Assembly (NCBI RefSeq): GCF_003544895.1
Contig: NZ_CP032125.1
Span: 2,308,001 to 2,372,000 of the forward strand
DNA: 64,000 nucleotides
Direction: 5' to 3'
Source: Profundibacter amoris
GTDB taxonomy: Bacteria > Pseudomonadota > Alphaproteobacteria > Rhodobacterales > Rhodobacteraceae
The position numbers and the translations under genes are program-made. Under the pieces are notes generated by a model that was not told the origin of the DNA, did not search any database, and saw only the letters and a list, made by a program, of their open reading frames with translations. This document shows positions 44,747 through 53,638 of this stretch, piece after piece. Numbering within the stretch: the stretch's first letter is position 1; the number at the start of each line of letters is the position of its first letter.

Positions 44747-45909
44747 CCCTGACCGCCTATACCGGTGCCGATATTTTCGACGGCCATATCCGCCACAGGA
44801 ATTCCGCCCTTTTGGTAGATGGTGATCGCATTGGCGGTATTGTTCTGGAAGGGGACATTCCGGCAAATGCCGATATCCACCCGATGCCCGGCGGCACCAT
44901 CGCCCCCGGGTTTGTCGATCTGCAAGTGAACGGCGGCGGCGGGGTGTTGTTCAATGATGCCCAATGGGTCGGTACCCTGCGCACCATCGCACAGGCCCAT
45001 GCCCGTTGCGGCACCACATCCCTTTTGCCCACCCTGATCACCGACACGCCCGAACATGTCCGCGCCGCGATTGACGCCGTGGAGCAGGCGATTGCCGCCC
45101 ATGTCCCCGGGATTATCGGATTGCACATCGAAGGCCCGCATCTGTCCGTTGCCCGCAAAGGCGCGCACAACCCCGCCCTGATCCGCAAGATGGAGCCGGC
45201 AGACATGGCTCTGCTGCTGGATGCTGTGAAACGCCTGCCGATATTGCTGGTGACGGTGGCGCCTGAAAATGTGACACCCGAGCAGATTAAAACCCTGACG
45301 GATGCAGGTGTGCTCATCTCGCTTGGCCATACAGATGCACCCTATGACAATTGCAAAACCGCCGCCGCCCACGGGGCCACCTGCGCCACCCATTTGTTCA
45401 ACGCGATGAGCCAGTTCACCGGCCGCGAACCCGGCCTTGTCGGTGCCGCGCTGGACACCCCCACATTGCACGCCGGTCTGATTGCCGACGGCATCCATGT
45501 TTGCGCCGCCAGTATCCGCACCGCTTTAGCTGCAAAACAGGGACCGGCGGCGGTGTTTCTGGTGACAGATGCCATGTCCACCGTTGGCTCGGACATCACC
45601 GAATTCACTTTGGACGGTCGCACGATATACCGGCGCGACGGGCGGTTGACGCTGGAGGACGGCACCTTGGCCGGCGCTGATCTCAATATACCGAAGGCCT
45701 TGAGGTTTATCACAACCGAGGTTGGATTATCACAGGACGAGGCCCTGAAAATGGCCACTTCGAGACCTGCAAAGATGTTGCATAACGTGCATGTCGGTCA
45801 ACTGGTTGCGGATGGGGCGGCCGATTTCGTCCATCTGGACGATGATCTGTATCTGACCGCTGTCTGGCAAAACGGCGCACCGGTTTCCGACGTTATTTCA
45901 AAACCTTAA
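44743..45909 (+). CDS. nagA: N-acetylglucosamine-6-phosphate deacetylase
   Basis: A 388-residue amidohydrolase. The motif APGFVDLQVNGGGGVLFNDA replaces the HxH of other amidohydrolases, as is normal in NagA. The other landmarks are GLHIEGPHLS (metal Glu), ISLGHTDA (His), ATHLFNAMSQF (His) and FLVTDAMSTVG (catalytic Asp). It deacetylates GlcNAc-6-P to GlcN-6-P. It ends the rightward operon; its 3' end overlaps the convergent LysR gene by 17 bp. Confidence 0.95.
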   Translation: MTLTAYTGADIFDGHIRHRNSALLVDGDRIGGIVLEGDIPANADIHPMPGGTIAPGFVDLQVNGGGGVLFNDAQWVGTLRTIAQAHARCGTTSLLPTLITDTPEHVRAAIDAVEQAIAAHVPGIIGLHIEGPHLSVARKGAHNPALIRKMEPADMALLLDAVKRLPILLVTVAPENVTPEQIKTLTDAGVLISLGHTDAPYDNCKTAAAHGATCATHLFNAMSQFTGREPGLVGAALDTPTLHAGLIADGIHVCAASIRTALAAKQGPAAVFLVTDAMSTVGSDITEFTLDGRTIYRRDGRLTLEDGTLAGADLNIPKALRFITTEVGLSQDEALKMATSRPAKMLHNVHVGQLVADGAADFVHLDDDLYLTAVWQNGAPVSDVISKP

Positions 45910-46861
45910 GGTCACGCGCGATCCACGGCAATGCCTTGATTGCCGGATCGACAATCATTTCCTGCAACAGCAAACGCAGCCGTGCCGCCACGTCCTGCGG
46001 CATGTCCTGCAACACGTCCCGACGCGCGGTCAGCGATATGCTGCGGGTCAGCGGATCAAACGGCAGTTCGATCATTTCCACCGCATCATGGAACCGCCGC
46101 GCGCGCAAATATCCCAGCGGCGTCAGGATGGTCCAGCCCGCCTGCGCCGCCACCATCGCCATGATCGCGTGATAGCTGTCCAACTCGAACCGCTGGGCCA
46201 GTTTCAGGTTCTGCCGCACCAGATGCGCCGCGATCTGGCGGCCCATGTGGTGGCGCTGTGTATACTGGATCAGGGGCAGCGATTTCAACTGCGCCAGCAC
46301 ATCCCCGCCCATGTCGATCATCCCCTTGGGCACCGCGGCGACAAACGGCTCCACCAGCAGGGGGTGCACCTCCATCCCGTCCGCCGTGGCCCCCATATCC
46401 GCCGCCACCACCACATCCAGCGCACGACTGTCCAGCAGATCGAACAATCTGTGGCTGGCGCCGGTTTCCAGCAAAAACTGGCAGCCCTGCAATTCCACCG
46501 CCATATCCGACAACAAACGCGGAGTAACGTCGGCGTCAAAATCCTCGATCATCCCCAGCCTGAACCGCGTCAGGGCCGACATATCCGGCATCAAAAGTTC
46601 GGCCTGCGCCTGCAAGGCCTCGTCCATGATCACCTGCGCCCGTTTGCGAAAAATCTCGCCCGAGGGGGTTAATGTCACCGGACGGGCATTGCGGTTCAGC
46701 AATATGGCACCCAGCGCGGTTTCAAGATTGGTCAATTGCTGGCTGACAGCTGACGGGCTTGCCTCGAGCCGCCGTGCCGCCGACGAGATTGAACCTTCAT
46801 CCGCCGTGGCGATGAAAACCTCTATTCCCCAAAGGGTTATCCGGCCTGTGGTGGCAACCAT
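45893..46861 (-). CDS. LysR-family transcriptional regulator
   Basis: A 322-residue regulator. The N-terminal helix-turn-helix is IEVFIATADEGSISSAARRLEASPSAVSQQLTNLETALGAILLNR. A periplasmic-binding-like effector domain follows. The target is unknown. It is convergent with nagA and lies 50 bp downstream of an alpha/beta hydrolase gene on the same strand, so a shared transcript or a link to that hydrolase is possible. Nothing connects it directly to amino-sugar control. Confidence 0.92.
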   Translation of the reverse strand: MVATTGRITLWGIEVFIATADEGSISSAARRLEASPSAVSQQLTNLETALGAILLNRNARPVTLTPSGEIFRKRAQVIMDEALQAQAELLMPDMSALTRFRLGMIEDFDADVTPRLLSDMAVELQGCQFLLETGASHRLFDLLDSRALDVVVAADMGATADGMEVHPLLVEPFVAAVPKGMIDMGGDVLAQLKSLPLIQYTQRHHMGRQIAAHLVRQNLKLAQRFELDSYHAIMAMVAAQAGWTILTPLGYLRARRFHDAVEMIELPFDPLTRSISLTARRDVLQDMPQDVAARLRLLLQEMIVDPAIKALPWIARDLKVLK

Positions 46862-46911
46862 AATTGGTTATTATCCCCTGTTAATGTTGTCAGCCTAGGC
46901 GCTGACCGCCC

Positions 46912-47622
46912 TCAGCGCAACACCAGCGGCGCATCCAGCCATTCATGCAGCGCCGCATTGGTGGCCTCGGGGGCTTCCAGTGTCGGGATATGGCCCGCCC
47001 CCTCGATCAGCCGCAAAGTGCCATAGGGGATCAGTTCCGACATGAATTCGTGGCGGCGCGGCAGGGTCAGCGTATCTTCGGCCCCGCACAGCACCAGCGC
47101 CGGCATCCGTATCTTGCGCAGGGTTTTCTGCTGGTCGGGGCGGCGCTGCAAGGCGCGTGACTGGCGCACAAATTCGCCTTCGCCCACCGCCAGCGCCATG
47201 TTGCGCAGCAGCGTCAGAATATCGCCCCGCCGCGGCCCTTCGGCCAGATATTCGGGACGCATCACATCCTGCATCACCTCGTCCAGACGTCCGGCCATCA
47301 CACCGACAATCTGCGGTTCGCGCTCGGCTGCAATCGAGGGCGGCTCGGCCTGTGAATTGGTGCTCATCAAAGCCACCCGCGTTACCCGTTCGGGCGCGCG
47401 GCGCACAACTTCCATCGCCACCATGCCGCCCATCGAATGGCCTGCAAGTGCAAAATGCTCCGGCGCGGTCGCCAACACGGCCTGCGCCATTTCCTCGATC
47501 GATTCACATTTTTGCAAACAGGCAACATGCACCGGCCGTTCACGCGAAAATTCGGTCAGTTGCGGCGCATAAATCCGCGCGTCACACATCATTCCGGGGA
47601 TCAAAAGCAGGGGTTCGGCCAT
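46912..47622 (-). CDS. Alpha/beta hydrolase
   Basis: A 236-residue alpha/beta-fold enzyme. The nucleophile elbow is LAGHSMGGMVAMEV. The acid is probably in LVLCGAEDTLTLP and the catalytic His in EGAGHIPTLEAPEA. An N-terminal PLLLIPGMMCDARIY oxyanion region is typical of esterases and related carboxylic-ester hydrolases. The substrate is unknown. It lies upstream of the LysR gene on the same strand. Confidence 0.9.
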   Translation of the reverse strand: MAEPLLLIPGMMCDARIYAPQLTEFSRERPVHVACLQKCESIEEMAQAVLATAPEHFALAGHSMGGMVAMEVVRRAPERVTRVALMSTNSQAEPPSIAAEREPQIVGVMAGRLDEVMQDVMRPEYLAEGPRRGDILTLLRNMALAVGEGEFVRQSRALQRRPDQQKTLRKIRMPALVLCGAEDTLTLPRRHEFMSELIPYGTLRLIEGAGHIPTLEAPEATNAALHEWLDAPLVLR

Positions 47623-47715
47623 GGTCTCTCGCTCGATTTATTGTTTTTTGGCACGATAGGCGATTGTCGCGCGTTTGCCTATAGGGGAACCAAAGCCCAA
47701 AGCGCGGTTTTCTGC

Positions 47716-48468
47716 CTAGCTCGCCGCCGCAATCACCTGTTCAACACTTTCCCCGATCAGGGTCAGACATTCAGGCGTTGAAAACCGGTGATCCGCCCCT
47801 TTGACCAACGTCAGACGAATGTCATCACCCGTGGCATGATCCAGCAGGCGCAGCGCCACCGACAGGTCCACATCCGCATCCGCAGTCCCTTGCAACAGGC
47901 GCACCGGAAACGGAAAATCCAGCGGATCGCGCAGCACCAGATGCTCGCGCCCGTCCTCGATCAGCCTTCGGGTAATGATATAGGGTTCGCCATACTCCGA
48001 GGGCAGCGCCACCCGCCCCTCGCCAATCAATTCCGCCCGCTGCGCGGTGCTGAAATTGCCCCACATGCTGTCCTCGGTAAAATCCGGCGCTGCTGCTATT
48101 CCAACAATCCCGGCGATTTTTTGCGGTATTTCACGGGCAAGAATTGCACTTATCCAACCTCCCATGCTGGAACCAACCAAAACCTGCGGCCCCTCGCAAC
48201 AGGCCTCGATCACGGCGCGCGCATCCTCGGCCCATTCGCTAATGCACCCTTCTTCGAACACACCTGACGATTGCCCGTGGCCGGAATAGTCCAGCCGCAG
48301 AAACGCCCGCCCCTGTGCCTTGGCCCAATCCTGCAGCCAGATCGCCTTGGTGCCCTCCATGTCGGATTTGAACCCGCCCAGAAACACCACACCGGGGGTT
48401 TTACCTGCCGTTTGGTGATAGGCAATCCGCCGCCCGTTTCCACAGTCCAGATAGCTTGGCTCGCGCAT
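47716..48468 (-). CDS. Alpha/beta hydrolase (palmitoyl-thioesterase-like)
   Basis: A 250-residue alpha/beta hydrolase. It has VVFLGGFKSDMEGTKA near the N-terminus, DYSGHGQSSG, nucleophile elbow VLVGSSMGGWISAIL, acid in LLQGTADADVDLS and His in KGADHRFSTPE. The arrangement resembles the ABHD10-type mitochondrial/bacterial hydrolases. The substrate is not determined. The start at 48468 has GGGGGGC upstream; the frame continues farther but into the neighbouring gene. Confidence 0.88.
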   Translation of the reverse strand: MREPSYLDCGNGRRIAYHQTAGKTPGVVFLGGFKSDMEGTKAIWLQDWAKAQGRAFLRLDYSGHGQSSGVFEEGCISEWAEDARAVIEACCEGPQVLVGSSMGGWISAILAREIPQKIAGIVGIAAAPDFTEDSMWGNFSTAQRAELIGEGRVALPSEYGEPYIITRRLIEDGREHLVLRDPLDFPFPVRLLQGTADADVDLSVALRLLDHATGDDIRLTLVKGADHRFSTPECLTLIGESVEQVIAAAS

Positions 48469-48514
48469 CTCTATGCCCCCCGTTACCAGTCTCAAGGAGC
48501 ATAGCGCGCAGCCG

Positions 48515-49066
48515 CTAGCCCTGCAATCGGGCAATCACCTGATCCGTCGGCAATAACGCGCCATAACCGGCGGCCAATGCGGCCATAAATCCGGCATGAA
48601 CCTGCGCGGCAGGCACCGCTACCCCGTCAAATTCCAGATCGCGGGTGGCACAGGCATCATGGGCCACGGTGCAGCGATACCCCAGATCCGCCGCCGCGCG
48701 TGTGGTGGCATCAATGCAGAAATGGCTCATCGCGCCGATGATCACCAGATCGCTTATGCCCAGCGCCTGCAACCGGTCCTGTAAGTCCGTTTCGCGAAAG
48801 CTGTTGGGGAAATTTTTGGTGACCACCGGCTCATCCCCTTCGGGCAAAACCGTTTCATTAATTTCGGCCCCCTCGCTGCCCTGGGCGAAAAACGGCGCCG
48901 GTTCGCGCAAAATCTCGTGGCGGATGTGGATCACCGGCAATCCCTGCACCCGAAACGCCGCCAAAACCCGCGCCGCTTTTTCTGCTGCTGCATCTATCCC
49001 GACCAATGGAAATTTCCCGCCGTCAAAGTAATCATTCTGCAAATCCACAATCAACAAGGCCTGCAT
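48515..49066 (-). CDS. Isochorismatase-family cysteine hydrolase
   Basis: A 183-residue hydrolase. The catalytic triad is visible: Asp in LLIVDLQNDYF, Lys in VVTKNFPNSF and Cys in IIGAMSHFCIDATTRAA. Family members act on nicotinamide, N-carbamoyl compounds or isochorismate; the sequence does not fix which. It starts at 49066 after AAGGAGCG, 102 bp from the divergent GlxA-type regulator, a common partner of such genes. Confidence 0.9.
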   Translation of the reverse strand: MQALLIVDLQNDYFDGGKFPLVGIDAAAEKAARVLAAFRVQGLPVIHIRHEILREPAPFFAQGSEGAEINETVLPEGDEPVVTKNFPNSFRETDLQDRLQALGISDLVIIGAMSHFCIDATTRAAADLGYRCTVAHDACATRDLEFDGVAVPAAQVHAGFMAALAAGYGALLPTDQVIARLQG

Positions 49067-49168
49067 CTTTTCGCTCCTTTTCATATCAACCTGCCCCCAT
49101 GCTTGCCCTGCCTGATGATTCCCCGTTAGTGTCAAATCTGACATAAACCGCGCCATTTAGGACAACCC

Positions 49169-50065
49169 ATGCCCAACCTCGCCCTACTCGACTATCCCGG
49201 CGCATCAATCGCCGCCGTTGCGGGCTTGCAGGAAATGTTCATCTATACAGCAAGACTGCATCAACGTGACGGTCTGCCGGACATCACCCTGACCACCGGC
49301 CAGACTCTGAAAGCCACCCCCGACGCGGCGATCCTGCCCCCTGCCTTTGGCAATGACGCCTACCTGACCCCGCCGCAGCCCATTATCGACTGGCTGCGCG
49401 CCCTGCCCGACACCTGCCTGATCGCTTCCACCTGTGCCGGTGCCTTCTACCTTGGCGCGGCGGGCCTGCTGGACGGGCGCGAAGTCACCACCCACTGGGT
49501 GCTGGAACATGACCTGCAATCGCGATTTCCCAAAGCCAAAGTCGACACCGGCGAAATTCTGATCCGCGACGGGCGGATCATTACGGCTGGCGGGTTGCTG
49601 TCATGGATCGACCTTGCGCTGGAACTGATCGCGCATTTCTCAGGCCCCGCGATCATGCGCGAGGTCGGGCGTCACTTTGTCACCGACACGGGCCGACGCG
49701 ACCAGCGTCCCTACCGCGCCTTCAACCCGCCAATGAACCACGGCGACCACCAGATCGAACAGGCCCAATCCCTGATCGAACGCACCTTCGCCGCCCCGAT
49801 CCGCATTGCCGAACTGGCCAGAACCGTCGCGCTGACCGAACGCACCTTCCTGCGCCGTTTTGAGCGCGCCACCGGCTTAACGCCGCTGACCTATGTGCAG
49901 CACCTGCGCATCCAGTCCGCACAGCGCGCCCTTGAAAGCACCCCCGCCCCGATCGACCAGATCGCCTATTCCGTCGGCTATGAAAACGCCAATGCCTTTC
50001 GCAAACTGTTCAAACGCCACACCGGCCTGTCCCCGTCCCAGTATCGCCAACGCCTGAAACGCTGA
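49169..50065 (+). CDS. GlxA-type AraC-family regulator
   Basis: A 298-residue two-domain regulator. An N-terminal DJ-1/PfpI-like domain (residues 1-170, with TCLIASTCAGAFYLGAAGLLDGREVTTHW) is followed by a C-terminal AraC helix-turn-helix pair (IRIAELARTVALTERTFLRRFERATG and IDQIAYSVGYENANAFRKLFKRHTGLSPSQYRQRL). It is divergent from the cysteine hydrolase, which it may regulate. Ligand unknown. Confidence 0.92.
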   Translation: MPNLALLDYPGASIAAVAGLQEMFIYTARLHQRDGLPDITLTTGQTLKATPDAAILPPAFGNDAYLTPPQPIIDWLRALPDTCLIASTCAGAFYLGAAGLLDGREVTTHWVLEHDLQSRFPKAKVDTGEILIRDGRIITAGGLLSWIDLALELIAHFSGPAIMREVGRHFVTDTGRRDQRPYRAFNPPMNHGDHQIEQAQSLIERTFAAPIRIAELARTVALTERTFLRRFERATGLTPLTYVQHLRIQSAQRALESTPAPIDQIAYSVGYENANAFRKLFKRHTGLSPSQYRQRLKR

Positions 50066-50080
50066 TCCCTTACCGTTCCC

Positions 50081-50100
50081 AAATATCCGCGCCGCAGGCA
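50081..50100. repeat. Partial copy of the TGCCTGCGGCGC extragenic repeat
   Basis: On the minus strand this reads TGCCTGCGGCGC then GGATATTT, matching the core of the 29261 and 36802 copies. It lies just after the GlxA-type gene and is followed by a small GGCCCC/GGGGCC hairpin (about 50108-50123). Confidence 0.5.
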
Positions 50101-50251
50101 AACCCGAGGCCCCCTTGCGGGGCCGAGATATAAAGCGTTGCGCAGTAACTCCTTTGTGTTGACATCCCCGCCCATTAGCGCGAAACACACCCCGAACCAT
50201 ACCCGCAACCGGGCGCTTGGTAGGCGCCAAACCGACGAGGAGCGCCAGACC

Positions 50252-52198
50252 ATGGCCCAGATCCAACTCACCTTCCCCGATGGCAACAAACGCGAATTCG
50301 ACGCCGGTATCACGCCCGCCGAAATCGCCGCCGGTATTTCCAATTCGCTGCGCAAAAAGGCCATCTCGGCCACGGTGAACGGCCAGCACTGGGATTTGCA
50401 GTGGCCCATCAATGATGACGCCGAAATCGCCATCAACACCATGAAAGACGCAGAACCGGCGCTGGAACTGATCCGCCACGACTGCGCCCACATCATGGCC
50501 CGCGCGGTGCAGGAAATCTGGCCCGACACCAAAGTCACCATCGGCCCGGTGATCAAGGATGGCTGGTATTACGACTTTGACCGCGAAGAACCCTTCGTGC
50601 CCGAAGACCTTGCCCTGATCGAAAAGAAGATGAAGGAAATCATCAACAAACGCGACGAGGTGCGCACCGAAATCTGGGATCGCGACCGCGCGGTGCAGTT
50701 CTACAAAGACAATAACGAACCCTATAAGGTCGAGCTGATCGAGGCCATTCCGGGTGACGAACCTTTGCGCATGTACTGGCACGGCGACTGGCAGGACCTG
50801 TGCCGCGGCCCGCATTTGCAAAACACAGGGCAAGTGCCTGCTGACGCCTTCAAACTGATGTCGATCGCCGGTGCCTATTGGCGCGGTGATTCCGACCGCG
50901 CCATGTTGCAGCGGATTTACGGGATCGGCTTCCAGAACAAGAACGATCTGAAAAAGCACCTGCACATGCTGGAAGAGGCCGCCAAACGCGACCACCGCAA
51001 GCTGGGCCGCGAGATGGACCTGTTCCACATGCAGGAAGAGGCCCCGGGCCAGATTTTCTGGCACCCGAACGGCTGGCGTATCTACACCGAATTGCAGGAC
51101 TACATGCGCCGCCGCCAGAACGAAGCGGGCTATGTCGAGGTGAACACACCGCAAGTGGTGGATCGCAAACTGTGGGTGGCCTCGGGCCACTGGGAAAAAT
51201 ATCAGGAGCATATGTTCATCGTCGAGGTAGACGAGGAACACGCGCGGGAAAAATCGGTGAACGCGCTGAAACCGATGAACTGCCCCTGCCACGTTCAGAT
51301 CTTCAATCAGGGTCTGAAATCCTACCGCGACCTGCCGCTGCGCATGGCCGAATTCGGATCCTGCAACCGGTACGAGCCATCGGGCGCGCTACATGGCATC
51401 ATGCGGGTGCGCGGTTTCGTTCAGGATGACGCGCATATCTTCTGCACCGAAGCCCAGATCGAAGAAGAAACCAAACGCTTTATCGACTTCCTGTCGCTGA
51501 TCTACAAAGACCTCGGCTTTGAAGAATTCAGCGTCAAGTTTTCCGACCGCCCCGAAACCCGCGCCGGCTCGGACGAAGTCTGGGACAAGGCCGAAGCCGC
51601 CCTGATCGCCGCGACCGAAGCCGCCGGTTCCGAATACACCCTGAATCCGGGCGAAGGCGCGTTTTACGGCCCTAAACTGGAATTCGTGCTGACCGATGCG
51701 ATCGGCCGTGACTGGCAATGCGGCACCCTGCAAGTGGACTTCGTGCTGCCCGAACGTCTGGACGCCACCTATATCGGCGAGGACGGCGCCAAACACCGCC
51801 CCGTCATGCTGCACCGCGCCACGCTGGGCAGTTTCGAGCGCTTCATCGGCATCCTGATCGAAAGCTTTGCCGGCAAACTGCCCTTCTGGCTAGCCCCGCG
51901 TCAGGTTGTCGTGGCCTCGATCATATCGGATGCGGATGACTATGTGCATGAAGTCGTTGCCGCCCTTCAGGCCGCCGGTGTGCGTGCCGAGGCCGACATC
52001 CGCAATGAAAAGATCAACTACAAGGTCCGCGAACACAGCCTTGGCAAAGTGCCCGCCATTCTGGCCATCGGCATGCGCGAGGTCGAGGAACGCACGGTGT
52101 CCATCCGCCGCCTTGGCGAAAAACAAACCAAGGTGGACACATTGGACGAAGCCGTCGCCAGTCTGTCACAAGAGGCCAAGGCCCCCGATTTGGCATAG
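50252..52198 (+). CDS. thrS: Threonyl-tRNA synthetase
   Basis: A 648-residue class II synthetase. An N-terminal TGS domain ([19 protein letters not shown]) is followed by the SAD editing domain ([16 protein letters not shown]). The catalytic core has zinc-binding Cys in [10 protein letters not shown], motif 2 [28 protein letters not shown] and motif 3 [13 protein letters not shown]. The C-terminal anticodon-binding domain completes it. The start at 50252 follows GAGGAGCG. The upstream region has a TTGACA hexamer at 50159-50164 but no good -10 partner. Confidence 0.98.
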   Translation: MAQIQLTFPDGNKREFDAGITPAEIAAGISNSLRKKAISATVNGQHWDLQWPINDDAEIAINTMKDAEPALELIRHDCAHIMARAVQEIWPDTKVTIGPVIKDGWYYDFDREEPFVPEDLALIEKKMKEIINKRDEVRTEIWDRDRAVQFYKDNNEPYKVELIEAIPGDEPLRMYWHGDWQDLCRGPHLQNTGQVPADAFKLMSIAGAYWRGDSDRAMLQRIYGIGFQNKNDLKKHLHMLEEAAKRDHRKLGREMDLFHMQEEAPGQIFWHPNGWRIYTELQDYMRRRQNEAGYVEVNTPQVVDRKLWVASGHWEKYQEHMFIVEVDEEHAREKSVNALKPMNCPCHVQIFNQGLKSYRDLPLRMAEFGSCNRYEPSGALHGIMRVRGFVQDDAHIFCTEAQIEEETKRFIDFLSLIYKDLGFEEFSVKFSDRPETRAGSDEVWDKAEAALIAATEAAGSEYTLNPGEGAFYGPKLEFVLTDAIGRDWQCGTLQVDFVLPERLDATYIGEDGAKHRPVMLHRATLGSFERFIGILIESFAGKLPFWLAPRQVVVASIISDADDYVHEVVAALQAAGVRAEADIRNEKINYKVREHSLGKVPAILAIGMREVEERTVSIRRLGEKQTKVDTLDEAVASLSQEAKAPDLA

Positions 52199-52215
52199 GC
52201 CCGAAACTGTAACAA

Positions 52216-52257
52216 TTCACCCTCCTGCGTTGTAACATTCCAGCGCAGGAGGGTGAA
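52216..52257. terminator. Strong hairpin after thrS
   Basis: A perfect 14-bp stem (52216-52229 and 52244-52257; arm TTCACCCTCCTGCG) with a 14-base loop lies 18 bp after the thrS stop. No T-run follows, but stem strength and position suggest a terminator that separates thrS from the peptide operon. Confidence 0.75.
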
Positions 52258-52405
52258 AACCGGCATTTTCCGCCCAAAACCCCTGACATTTCATAACGCA
52301 CCCGTGACACACGCCGATGTGAGTGGCCTGTGTGCCCCTTCTTTCGCTAGCCTTTCCCCATCGCCACCATGCGATCAAATGGAAACGTAACAAAGGAACT
52401 TCTAA

Positions 52406-52696
52406 ATGTCATACCACGTAAAATCCCTCGCTGTTGCCGGTGCTATTGCTGCTGCTCTGACCGCCCAGATGACCACACCCGCCGCCGCCGCCGCCAAGGA
52501 AAAATGCTATGGTGTTGCGCTGGCTGGCCAGAATGATTGCAAAGCAGGCGCTGGCACAACATGCGCCGGCACCTCGAAAGTCGACTATCAGGGCAACGCA
52601 TTCTCGCTGGTTCCCGCAGGCACATGCGCCTCGATCAAACTGCCCGAAGGCCGCATGGGTTCGCTCGAAGAACTGGACCGCGACATCCCGTCCTAA
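52406..52696 (+). CDS. bufA: DUF2282 secreted four-Cys peptide (BufA/bufferin precursor)
   Basis: A 96-residue precursor. A Sec signal peptide of about 28-30 residues (hydrophobic [13 protein letters not shown], cleavage near PAAAAA) is followed by a small mature peptide with four cysteines at 34, 45, 53 and 74. The DUF2282 pattern is [14 protein letters not shown], then [10 protein letters not shown] and VPAGTC. In the described bufferins some of these cysteines are oxidised by the adjacent MNIO enzyme into copper-binding thiooxazole groups. It is the first gene of an operon with DUF692, DUF2063 and DoxX genes. The AAAGGAACTT ribosome-binding site is strong. Confidence 0.9.
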   Translation: MSYHVKSLAVAGAIAAALTAQMTTPAAAAAKEKCYGVALAGQNDCKAGAGTTCAGTSKVDYQGNAFSLVPAGTCASIKLPEGRMGSLEELDRDIPS

Positions 52697-52703
52697 ACCG
52701 ACC

Positions 52704-52741
52704 AAAGGCGCCTTTGCAGGACATGCGAAGGCGCCCTTTTT
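52704..52741 (+). terminator. Hairpin/attenuator between the peptide gene and its modification genes
   Basis: An AAAGGCGCCTT arm pairs with AAGGCGCCCTTT (one bulge) and is followed by a T-run (52736-52741). It lies 8 bp after the bufA stop. As a partial terminator it would give excess precursor over modification enzymes. Confidence 0.75.
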
Positions 52742-52777
52742 ACATCCGGAATTCCCAATTCAAGTCAGGGCCGCTTC

Positions 52778-53638
52778 ATGCTCGATACGCCAGGCACATC
52801 GCCCCCAATCCTGCCCAATGCCCCCGGTGTAGGTTATAAACCCCAACATTTCGCCCAGATCATGGAGAATCCAGCGCCGGTTGAATGGCTGGAAATCCAC
52901 GCCGAGAACTATATGGGTGACGGTGGCCGCCCGATAGCGCAATTGCGCCATCTGGCCGAACGGTTTCCTATTTCCGTGCATGGCGTTGGCCTGTCGATCG
53001 GCGGGGCCGACCCGCTGGACAATGATCACCTGAAACGTCTGAAACATCTTTGCGACTGGCTGAATCCGGCCAGTTTTTCCGAACATCTGGCTTGGTCCAC
53101 CCACGAAGGGACTTACCTGAACGATCTGATCGCCCTGCCCTATACCGAAGAAACCCTGACCCGCGTGGCCGATCATGTCGCGCAGGTGCAGGACGTGCTG
53201 GGCCGCAAAATGCTGCTGGAAAACCCCTCGTCCTATCTGGCCTTTGCCGAATCCACCTATTCCGAGACCGATTTTCTGGCCGAAGTGGTGGCGCGCACCG
53301 GCTGTGGCCTGCTGCTGGACATCAACAACGTCTTTATTTCTGCCACCAACCAGAAAACCGGTGCGATCGACTATATCGATGCCTTCCCGCTGGACCATGT
53401 CGGAGAATTTCACCTTGGCGGCCATGATCAGGATACCGATGATACCGGCGCGCCGCTGCTGATCGACAGCCACGGGCGCGAGGTGGCCGATCCAGTCTGG
53501 GCGCTGTTTGACTACACTCTGGGCAAAACCGGCGCGCGCCCTTCATTGATCGAATGGGACGCCAATGTGCCCGAATGGCCCGAGCTGGCCGCCGAGGCCG
53601 CCCGCGCGGCGAACATTCTGGAAAAGGCCCCCGCATGA
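52778..53638 (+). CDS. bufB: DUF692 multinuclear non-haem iron oxidase (MNIO, BufB-like)
   Basis: A 286-residue TIM-barrel protein of the DUF692/MNIO family. Candidate iron ligands are arranged as expected: Glu43 in EIHAENY, His68 in VHGVGLSIGG, Glu102/His103 in SEHLAW, Glu148 in LLENPSSY, Asp181-Asn184 in LDINNV, His216-Asp217 in LGGHDQD, Asp230/His232 in IDSHG, and Glu259-Asp261 in LIEWDAN. MNIO enzymes oxidise cysteines in ribosomally made peptides. With the DUF2282 gene 81 bp upstream this should be the peptide-modifying enzyme. The 4-bp overlap with the next gene shows coupling. Confidence 0.92.
   Translation: MLDTPGTSPPILPNAPGVGYKPQHFAQIMENPAPVEWLEIHAENYMGDGGRPIAQLRHLAERFPISVHGVGLSIGGADPLDNDHLKRLKHLCDWLNPASFSEHLAWSTHEGTYLNDLIALPYTEETLTRVADHVAQVQDVLGRKMLLENPSSYLAFAESTYSETDFLAEVVARTGCGLLLDINNVFISATNQKTGAIDYIDAFPLDHVGEFHLGGHDQDTDDTGAPLLIDSHGREVADPVWALFDYTLGKTGARPSLIEWDANVPEWPELAAEAARAANILEKAPA

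Noticed and set aside
50066-50251. Riboswitch or T-box leader before thrS
   Set aside because: No T-box or tRNA-like leader features; only a partial extragenic repeat and small hairpins.
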